From Spirochaetaceae bacterium (lineage in GTDB: Bacteria; Spirochaetota; Spirochaetia; Treponematales; Breznakiellaceae), in NCBI GenBank assembly GCA_031258625.1, contig JAIRMO010000029.1, positions 1-5,961 on the forward strand: a stretch of 5,961 nucleotides of DNA. Reading direction: 5' to 3'. Of the stretch, positions 1 through 4,381 are shown piece after piece (within the stretch, counting starts at the first letter, position 1; every line of letters begins with the position of its first letter). The position numbers and the translations under genes are program-made. The notes under the pieces are model-generated. The model was given only the letters and a program-made list of their open reading frames with translations. It had not been told where the DNA came from and made no database searches.

Positions 1-70
1 TCGGATTGGTTCTTCGAGAGGGGTTGAAGGGGGAGAGACAGGGATAATCCGGCGGTTACCAAAATCATAC

Positions 71-112
71 GCCCGTATAGCGGGAAGGTTTGAGGGCTTT
101 TTTACTCCCGCT
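71..112 (+). terminator. Possible weak terminator of an upstream gene
   Basis: GCCC (71-74) can pair with GGGC (94-97), directly followed by six T (98-103). A competing hairpin pairs AGCGGGA (79-85) with TCCCGCT (106-112) around the same T tract. The mutually exclusive pairings look like a terminator/alternative fold, but the T-adjacent stem is only 4 bp and no upstream gene is visible, so the call is weak. Confidence 0.2.
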
Positions 113-133
113 TCTTGAAGACGGCCGGCTTTG

Positions 134-188
134 TTTTTGAATTCGGAATTGCTGCATCGAGCCGGATCGGGAATTCCGAATTCAAAAA
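134..188. repeat. 17-bp perfect inverted repeat with 21-nt loop
   Basis: The left arm TTTTTGAATTCGGAATT (134-150) is the exact reverse complement of the right arm at 172-188, with bases 151-171 between them. The pairing extends imperfectly outward to GGC (127-129) and GCC (192-194). The arm contains GAATTC, so it is partly self-palindromic. Neither side is followed by a T tract in the right orientation, so a Rho-independent terminator is unlikely. It may be a small intergenic palindromic repeat or a MITE-like remnant. Confidence 0.75.
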
Positions 189-249
189 ATTGCCAAAACG
201 GAAAACAGGGAACAGCCTCTGACTCCGGGCTATGCTTCCATTATGGCAC

Positions 250-343
250 ATATCCGGTACCCGGGGTCTGACCCCGTACCCCATATATGGCATACCATAT
301 CCGGTGCCCGGGGTCTGACCCCATACCCCATATATAGCGTATC
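250..343. repeat. Two tandem 47-bp REP-like palindromic units
   Basis: Unit 1 (250-296) and unit 2 (297-343) abut and match at 42 of 47 positions. Each is centred on GGGGTCTGACCCC (263-275 and 310-322), a 6-bp palindrome around a single T. In unit 1 the palindrome continues outward, past an unpaired CC, through GGTAC/GTACC and then ATAT/ATAT, giving the bulged hairpin typical of REP sequences. Unit 2 keeps the core but has a degraded outer stem (GGTGC against ATACC). GGGGTC-N-GACCCC palindromes are, from memory, common near REP-associated tyrosine transposase genes; one such gene-like ORF begins at 5621. The link is inferred. Confidence 0.7.
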
Positions 344-470
344 ATAGCCCGTATACCAGGTATGTCTCAAGGCAAACAGTACCCCAACGGCCGGCCTAAA
401 ACGAGCATCCCGGCAGGATCAAACCTATGGATTGTCGGAATTTGCGCCCCTTTATTTTTTTTTGAAAACA

Positions 471-479
471 TGATAAAAT
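471..479 (+). promoter_or_regulatory. Candidate extended -10 promoter for the metal-transport operon
   Basis: TGATAAAAT has the TG-N of an extended -10 followed by TAAAAT, five of six matches to TATAAT, downstream of an A/T-rich stretch containing nine T (455-463). No good -35 is present at the usual spacing (TTTATT at 451-456). Transcription would begin near 486, about 160 bases before znuC, placing the hairpin at 497-527 near the 5' end of the mRNA. Confidence 0.3.
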
Positions 480-496
480 AAAGAGGTTTTAGGTGG

Positions 497-527
497 CGGT
501 TTTAAGACCCGGTCGGTTTTGAAACCG
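497..527 (+). promoter_or_regulatory. Leader hairpin, copy 1 of a repeated element
   Basis: CGGTTTTAAGACC (497-509) pairs with GGTTTTGAAACCG (515-527) over 13 positions including two G-U wobbles, around a five-base loop CGGTC. The 25 bases 500-524 match 3506-3530 at 20 positions, and all ten stem pairs are kept in both copies. CGGTTT/AAACCG (514-519/522-527) can form a competing smaller hairpin. It lies 118 bases before znuC. No T tract follows, so it is not a terminator. Function unknown. Confidence 0.5.
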
Positions 528-546
528 GTTCGGATATCTTGGGTTT

Positions 547-562
547 TTCAACAATGGTTGAA
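547..562. promoter_or_regulatory. Small palindrome, possible operator
   Basis: TTCAAC (547-552) and GTTGAA (557-562) are perfect inverted arms around AATG, 83 bases before znuC. A weak -10-like TATACG lies at 571-576. Metal-uptake operons are commonly repressed by Fur/Zur or DtxR/TroR family regulators that bind palindromes, so an operator role is possible. The sequence does not match a consensus I can name, and a 6-bp palindrome can arise by chance. Confidence 0.2.
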
Positions 563-645
563 GGCGGCTTTATACGATGAAACGAATTTTTAGCGGTCAA
601 ATTGTACCGTATCAGGGCAAAAAAATATGCCCCGGATTTTAAGTT

Positions 646-1356
646 ATGATCCTCATCCAATGCCGGGACCTGTCCTTTGCCTATGAGGGGACCCCCGCGG
701 TAAGGGGGCTTAATTTTACCGTAACCGAGGGGGATTATCTGGGTATCACCGGGGAAAACGGCTCCGGTAAAAGCACCCTGATCAAGGGTATTTTGAGACT
801 TAAAGCGCCCCAGGAAGGGGATTTACGGATGGAGGGGCTTAAACCGAATGAAATCGGCTACCTCCCCCAATACCGGGCCGCGCAGATGGATTTTCCCGCG
901 GGGGTCCACGAGGTGGTTCTTTCCGGGCGGCTCAGTAGCCGGGGGATCCGGCCCTTTTATTCCCGGGAGGATAAAAGGGCTGCGGACGCCAATTTAGACG
1001 TCCTGGGGATTGGGGAACTCCGGGACCGGTGTTACCGGGAACTTTCCGGAGGGCAGCAGCAGCGGGTCCTCATCGCCCGGGCCCTTTGCGCGGGCAAAAA
1101 GCTCCTGATCCTGGATGAGCCCGCCGCGGGGCTCGATCCGGTGGTAACCGTGGAGCTTTACCGGACCCTGCGGCGGCTCAACCGGGAGGGAGGGCTCACC
1201 ATCATCATGGTTTCCCACGATATCCCCGGGGCGGTACATTACGCCGGCCATATCCTCCACGTAGAAAAGGATCAGCTTTTTTTCGGAACCAGCGCCGAAT
1301 ACGCGGCCTCCCCGTTGGGGAAGCGTTTTTTGGGCGTCCCCCAGGAGGCATTATGA
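646..1356 (+). CDS. znuC: Zinc/manganese ABC transporter ATP-binding protein (ZnuC-like)
   Basis: This 236-residue cytoplasmic ATPase would power metal-ion import through the permease encoded next. All ABC motifs are intact: Walker A GENGSGKST (36-44), Q-loop Gln75 in YLPQ, signature LSGGQQQR (133-140), Walker B LLILDEP (153-159) with catalytic Glu158, D-loop AGLD (161-164) and H-loop His191. The MDFP segment after the Q-loop and the single-domain length fit the ZnuC/TroB/MntB group. An in-frame stop at 640-642 makes ATG 646 the first start. Shine-Dalgarno is weak (GGA, 9 bases upstream), and a GGGCA/TGCCC stem (615-619/628-632) sits just before it. The gene overlaps the permease by 4 bp. Zinc versus manganese cannot be told from the ATPase alone; the symbol is by family. 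Confidence 0.93.
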   Translation: MILIQCRDLSFAYEGTPAVRGLNFTVTEGDYLGITGENGSGKSTLIKGILRLKAPQEGDLRMEGLKPNEIGYLPQYRAAQMDFPAGVHEVVLSGRLSSRGIRPFYSREDKRAADANLDVLGIGELRDRCYRELSGGQQQRVLIARALCAGKKLLILDEPAAGLDPVVTVELYRTLRRLNREGGLTIIMVSHDIPGAVHYAGHILHVEKDQLFFGTSAEYAASPLGKRFLGVPQEAL

Positions 1357-2180
1357 TCGACCTTTTAATGGAAATGTTTTCCTACGCCTTTCTGGTCCGG
1401 ACGGTTGTCGTGGGGTTCCTGGTATCCCTCTGCGCCTCCCTTTTGGGGGTGAGCCTGGTCCTGAAGCGGTACTCCATGATCGGCGACGGCTTGTCCCATG
1501 TGGGGTTTGGGGCCCTGGCCATTGCCACGGCGATGAACGCCGCGCCCCTGGCGGTGTCCATTCCCATTGTGGTAGCCGCGGCCTTTCTCCTGCTCCGGCT
1601 CAGCGAGAACCATGTTATCAAGGGGGACGCGGCCATCGCCATCGTGTCCACCGGGGCCCTGGCCCTGGGGGTGATGGTGATCTCCGTCACCACCGGGATG
1701 AACACCGATGTCTGTAACTACCTTTTCGGCAGCATCCTGGCGATGAATAAAAACGACGTTATCCTAAGCGTCATCCTGTCCGTAACGGTCCTGTTCCTTT
1801 TTGTTGTTTTCTACCATAAGATTTTCGCCGTTACCTTTGACGAGACCTTCGCCAAAGCCACGGGAACCAAAACCGGGGTGTACAATATGCTGATCGCCTT
1901 CCTCACCGCCATCACCATCGTGCTGGGGATGCGGATGATGGGGGCCATGCTTATTTCCAGTTTGATTATCTTCCCCGCCCTTACCGCCATGAGGGTCTGC
2001 AAAAAATTTAAAACCGTAACCCTCTGCTCCGCGTTGGTTTCGGTGATCTGTTTTTTTATCGGAGTGGTGATCTCCTACCTCTACGCCACCCCCACCGGGG
2101 CCAGTGTGGTGATCATCAATATTTTGGCCTTCCTCTTGTTTTGGGGAATCAAAGTTTTTAAAGGGAGTTTTCAACGATGA
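1353..2180 (+). CDS. znuB: Zinc/manganese ABC transporter permease, ABC-3 family (ZnuB-like)
   Basis: This 275-residue inner-membrane protein forms the metal channel, probably as a homodimer, with the preceding ATPase. Hydrophobic segments lie near 14-36, 52-82 (two), 92-112, 133-153, 176-214 (two), 222-242 and 247-267, about eight helices in all. The segment GDGLSHVGFGALAIA (44-58) is the hallmark of the ABC-3 (ZnuB/TroC/MntC) family, and the C-terminal TPTGASVVIINILAF region is also typical. Length is normal and there is no sign of truncation. ATG 1353 overlaps the znuC stop as ATGA and has AGGAGG at 1343-1348, only 4 bases before the start, so translation is likely coupled. Metal specificity is inferred from family only. 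Confidence 0.93.
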   Translation: MIDLLMEMFSYAFLVRTVVVGFLVSLCASLLGVSLVLKRYSMIGDGLSHVGFGALAIATAMNAAPLAVSIPIVVAAAFLLLRLSENHVIKGDAAIAIVSTGALALGVMVISVTTGMNTDVCNYLFGSILAMNKNDVILSVILSVTVLFLFVVFYHKIFAVTFDETFAKATGTKTGVYNMLIAFLTAITIVLGMRMMGAMLISSLIIFPALTAMRVCKKFKTVTLCSALVSVICFFIGVVISYLYATPTGASVVIINILAFLLFWGIKVFKGSFQR

Positions 2181-2851
2181 AAAAAAACGGCCCCTTCCCG
2201 GCAGCCTCTTGTACCGGCGGATTTCGGTATCGGTTTACGCGCCCTTGGGGCAAAGCGCTGGGGCTCATCCTGCTTGCGGCGGCCCTGGGCGGCTGTGGGA
2301 ACCGGATCGGCCCGGTCCCAAAAAACCAGGTCGGTACCCAATCGGTGATCATCCCCGGTTATTCCGGTACGGCTTCCGTTGCCGGGGCTATTGATGCCGG
2401 CGGTTCCGGGGATCCCGCGGCAACGGAAACGGCAAAAAACCACGGGGTCCTGGAGAAGGGGGCCGTTACCCGGGCCTCGGGGGATATAATCGAAATAAAA
2501 GAAAAGATGTTTATCGCCCAGACCAATGACGTTTACCTTAACCCGGAGGATTATTTGGGGAAAACCATCAAGCTGGAGGGGCTTTTTAAATCCGAAACCG
2601 GTTATAACAACACCTATTGTTTTGTCATCCGTTACGGACCGGGCTGCTGCGGCTATGACGGAAACGCGGGGTTCGAAGTGGCCTGGGACAATCCCGGCCC
2701 CGGTCAGGAAAAGTACCCCGAAGAAGACGCCTGGGTAGAAGCGGTGGGGACGCTGGATAGTTACGATGAAGACGGATACCCCTACCTGTATCTGTCCCTC
2801 GCCTCCCTCACGGTTAAGCAGACCCGGGGGGCCGAATTTGTTACCCAGTAG
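2177..2851 (+). CDS. Lipoprotein with DUF1980/TIGR03943-like domain, coupled to metal transporter
   Basis: This 224-residue protein begins with a long basic n-region, a hydrophobic stretch (27-38) and a lipobox LGGC with Cys40, so it is probably a lipid-anchored envelope protein. Residues 41-95 are Gly/Ala/Ser-rich and look like a linker. The globular part (about 103-215) has EIKEKMFIAQTNDVYLNPEDYLGKTIKLEG (split here only by position, 106-135) and FVIRYGPGCCGYDG (149-162), whose order, including Cys157-Cys158, resembles the C-terminal domain of YcgQ-type DUF1980 proteins. I recall that family being linked to zinc regulons. ATG 2177 overlaps the permease stop as ATGA; GGGAG at 2163-2167 is the ribosome site. 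A metal-handling role at the membrane surface is inferred from operon position and the paired cysteines. It does not resemble a ZnuA-type binding protein. Confidence 0.8.
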   Translation: MKKNGPFPAASCTGGFRYRFTRPWGKALGLILLAAALGGCGNRIGPVPKNQVGTQSVIIPGYSGTASVAGAIDAGGSGDPAATETAKNHGVLEKGAVTRASGDIIEIKEKMFIAQTNDVYLNPEDYLGKTIKLEGLFKSETGYNNTYCFVIRYGPGCCGYDGNAGFEVAWDNPGPGQEKYPEEDAWVEAVGTLDSYDEDGYPYLYLSLASLTVKQTRGAEFVTQ

Positions 2852-2878
2852 GGGTCGGGCAGGTAAAAGCCTTTCCCC

Positions 2879-2982
2879 GGCCCCGGCGGGTACGCCCCTC
2901 ACACCGTTGCTGAGTGCAGGATAAACGCTCAAGGATTTGCATCCTCCTCCTTTGGGCGCGTTTCCGGCGGGGGCCTTTTTTT
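2879..2982 (+). terminator. GC-rich nested fold ending in T7; possible operon terminator or structured RNA
   Basis: An outer stem GGCCCC/GGGGCC (2879-2884/2970-2975), extendable past G-G mismatches, encloses CGCCC/GGGCG (2893-2897/2954-2958). That encloses two hairpins: TGAGTG/CGCTCA (2911-2916/2926-2931, one G-T wobble) and AGGAT/ATCCT (2932-2936/2941-2945). Seven T (2976-2982) follow the outer stem directly. No compact GC hairpin abuts the T tract, so an ordinary terminator is not clear. I do not recognise a known riboswitch or ncRNA. It starts 28 bases after the lipoprotein stop. Confidence 0.35.
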
Positions 2983-3043
2983 CGCTAGACAAGCGGTAAA
3001 CAGGCGGCAGACGATTCCATGCGTTTGTCCTCGGCCGGGTGTC

Positions 3044-3072
3044 TTGCATAAGGTTTTAAAAGAGGGTAATAT
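3044..3072 (+). promoter_or_regulatory. Candidate promoter before the small exported protein gene
   Basis: TTGCAT (3044-3049) and TAATAT (3067-3072) are separated by 17 bases, the ideal spacing, but match the consensus at only three and four of six positions. TATCAT (3070-3075) is an overlapping alternative -10. Initiation near 3080 would make the mRNA almost leaderless at ATG 3082. Confidence 0.25.
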
Positions 3073-3081
3073 CATCATATT

Positions 3082-3441
3082 ATGGTATGGTTCCGGGTAA
3101 AAAAACGGCTGTGTCTCGTTTTAGCCTCCGCGCTTGTTTTCGTCATAATGGGGGCCTTTACCTTTGCGGCGGTAGAACCCTTTGTTTCCGGGGATTTTGA
3201 AGACCGGGGGCCGATATCTGAGGGCTTTTTCTCCCAAGTGGACTATACCGTTGATTGTCTGGCCGAAGGCGTATCCATAATGAACAAGGCCAGGGGGGCT
3301 TCATTTTCCCCGCTGCGGGGCGTAATATCCCTGGAAATAAAAAACATCGGAACCGCCCTTTCCCATTGTTCGTTGAAGACAATCGAAAAAACGAATCATC
3401 TTACCATAAAAAACCCTATTCTTTTAAAACTCAGAATCTGA
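3082..3441 (+). CDS. Small exported protein of unknown function
   Basis: I do not recognise this 119-residue protein. Residues 1-30 form a convincing signal peptide: basic start (R5, K7, K8, R9), hydrophobic core 10-28 and a likely cleavage after FTFA or FTFAA (29-30). Residues 31-85 look like a normal folded segment. The last 30 residues are basic and low in complexity (SLKTIEKTNHLTIKNPILL, 97-115), unlike the rest, so the 3' end may be altered by a frameshift or the gene may be a shortened remnant. An in-frame stop at 3067-3069 makes ATG 3082 the first start. The only purine-rich tract, GAGGG (3062-3066), is 15 bases away, too far for a good ribosome site. It lies 230 bases after the lipoprotein gene, so is probably transcribed separately. 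Confidence 0.5.
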   Translation: MVWFRVKKRLCLVLASALVFVIMGAFTFAAVEPFVSGDFEDRGPISEGFFSQVDYTVDCLAEGVSIMNKARGASFSPLRGVISLEIKNIGTALSHCSLKTIEKTNHLTIKNPILLKLRI

Positions 3442-3474
3442 TCCCCGTCTTTTTTTAAGCGCCTTTTCTCGTTT

Positions 3475-3480
3475 TAGAAT
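3475..3480 (+). promoter_or_regulatory. Candidate -10 element for the small membrane protein/ptsN unit
   Basis: TAGAAT matches TATAAT at five of six positions, 86 bases before ATG 3566. The -35 region (TTTTAA, 3453-3458, 16-base spacer) is poor. If used, the hairpin at 3506-3530 would lie in the 5' leader, as copy 1 does relative to the putative promoter at 471-479. A T7 run at 3450-3456 just upstream could instead belong to a terminator of the preceding gene, but no solid stem precedes it. Confidence 0.2.
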
Positions 3481-3505
3481 TCTCAAAGGGAGAAAACCGA
3501 GCATC

Positions 3506-3530
3506 TTCCAAAACCCGGTTGGTTTTGGAA
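3506..3530 (+). promoter_or_regulatory. Leader hairpin, copy 2 of a repeated element
   Basis: TTCCAAAACC (3506-3515) and GGTTTTGGAA (3521-3530) form a perfect 10-bp stem around CGGTT. Against copy 1 (500-524), five of 25 bases differ. One stem pair changes from T-A to C-G on both sides, two others alternate between a Watson-Crick pair and a G-T wobble, and the fifth difference is in the loop. It lies 35 bases before ATG 3566 and 22 bases before the AGGAG ribosome site, and is not followed by a T tract. Confidence 0.55.
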
Positions 3531-3565
3531 CTGCCTCAACTAGAAAAAAGACAGGAGATATACTC

Positions 3566-3802
3566 ATGAAAAATCCATGGAAATTTTTTTGGAGATTTTT
3601 TGGACTCGCCGTATTGGTGATGTTCGTCCTGGCCGTTGTTTTAGGTTTAGTAAAACACTCCGTTGAAACTATCTACATCATCGTACAACAAACAATCGCG
3701 GTTGCTTTTGGGATCTGCGGATTCATCGGTTTTGTGATAGTGCCCATAGACCTGTATCTTGAGGAAAGAAAGCAAGAGAGGATGAACCGTGTTATTGAGT
3801 GA
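3566..3802 (+). CDS. Small two-helix membrane protein, upstream of ptsN-like gene
   Basis: I do not recognise the family of this 78-residue protein. It has an aromatic/basic N-terminus (MKNPWKFFWRFF), two hydrophobic segments (about 11-29 and 36-60), and a charged C-terminal tail (LEERKQERMNRVIE, 65-78). The basic ends suggest a hairpin in the inner membrane with both termini in the cytoplasm. ATG 3566 has an excellent ribosome site, AGGAG at 3553-3557, 8 bases upstream. Its last codons overlap the following gene by 14 bp, so the two are almost certainly co-transcribed and translationally coupled. A membrane partner or anchor for the EIIA protein is possible, but only the arrangement supports it. 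Confidence 0.75.
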   Translation: MKNPWKFFWRFFGLAVLVMFVLAVVLGLVKHSVETIYIIVQQTIAVAFGICGFIGFVIVPIDLYLEERKQERMNRVIE

Positions 3803-4238
3803 TGTTTTTGATAAACGGTTGATACTGCCGGACCTTAAAAGCAGCACGAAGGAGGCGGTTTTTGCGGAGCTTATTGAGGCGATAGCTGCGGTACATCCTG
3901 AATTTGACCGAAAGGAAATGTTTTCGGTAATCCAGGAACGGGAAAACAAAATGAACACCGAGATAGTTCCCGGTGTTGCGATACCTCACGGCTGTTACCG
4001 GGGGACAAACAAGGTGATCGGCGCCATAGGAATCTCAAAGGCCGGCGTTAACTACGACGCCCTTCGCCGGGAACAGATTCATTTCGTGTTTCTTATTTTA
4101 ATGGGCGAGGCGTCCCGGGAAAAACACCTCAATGTGTTAAACCGGATCTTATCCTTAATTAATTCCGGGGCCCTGGCCTCTATAGGGAACGCGGAGAGTA
4201 CTCAGGAAGTGTACGACATCCTGTTCCGGTTCCGGTAA
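3789..4238 (+). CDS. ptsN: PTS EIIA type-2 domain protein (PtsN/EIIA-Ntr-like)
   Basis: This 149-residue cytoplasmic protein is a single EIIA domain of the fructose/mannitol/nitrogen-regulatory class, which accepts phosphate from HPr or NPr on a histidine. The active-site His67 lies in the family motif GVAIPHG (62-68), preceded by the usual ERENKMNTEIVPG stretch (50-62). The C-terminal part (LILMGEASREKHLNVLNRILSL, in 102-123) also fits. A standalone domain without EIIB or EIIC suggests regulation rather than sugar uptake. The start is GTG 3789: an in-frame stop at 3783-3785 rules out anything further upstream, and AGAGAGGA (3775-3782 region) gives 6-base spacing. TTG 3795 is an alternative. 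The symbol is by family resemblance; fructose-type EIIA is the alternative. Confidence 0.85.
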   Translation: MLLSDVFDKRLILPDLKSSTKEAVFAELIEAIAAVHPEFDRKEMFSVIQERENKMNTEIVPGVAIPHGCYRGTNKVIGAIGISKAGVNYDALRREQIHFVFLILMGEASREKHLNVLNRILSLINSGALASIGNAESTQEVYDILFRFR

Positions 4239-4381
4239 AACCAGGAGGAAACATAGGGGAACGGCCTTTACGGAACCGCGTGTTTTTTCCGCGTAACCTG
4301 AGTCGCTACCCCCCGCGGGTCATGGGGGCTGCCCGGGGGCTCCGGAATTATCAAAAAATCCCATGCTGCCGATAATAAGCC

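Larger units (their letters stand above)
1..645. other. Gene-free upstream region with repeats and operon leader
   Basis: No open frame here looks like a real gene. The one longer frame, on the minus strand at 102-293, runs through the inverted repeat and the first REP-like unit and has no family resemblance. The left part (64-355) is repeat-rich. The right part (about 465-645) is AT-richer and reads as promoter plus leader for the metal-transport operon. A frame open from base 3 to the TAA at 45-47 could be the 3' end of a gene outside the window, but it is too short to judge. Confidence 0.7.

Noticed and set aside
281..290. Perfect palindrome CCATATATGG in REP-like unit 1
   Set aside because: Unit 2 reads CCATATATAG, so the palindrome is not kept; it is better seen as part of the unit's edge.
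2840..2953. AAAGGAGGAGG directly before an ATG on the minus strand (about 2950-2938)
   Set aside because: The purine tract touches the ATG with no spacing and the frame ends after 34 codons with no recognisable features; the tract also takes part in the hairpins seen on the + strand.
2171..3049. Minus-strand open frame of 292 codons opposite the lipoprotein gene
   Set aside because: It is a shadow: the + strand frame has a lipobox, a family-like domain and coupled translation, while the minus frame is low-complexity, has no recognisable motif and extends through the non-coding region.
4268..4296. Possible terminator after the ptsN-like gene, with six T at 4283-4288
   Set aside because: The T run lies inside the loop between CGGAA (4271-4275) and TTCCG (4287-4291) rather than after a stem, so it does not have terminator form.
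4310..4328. CCCCC/GGGGG hairpin before the NlpC/P60 gene
   Set aside because: It is a short G/C-run pairing with no T tract and no second copy; compatible with local base composition.
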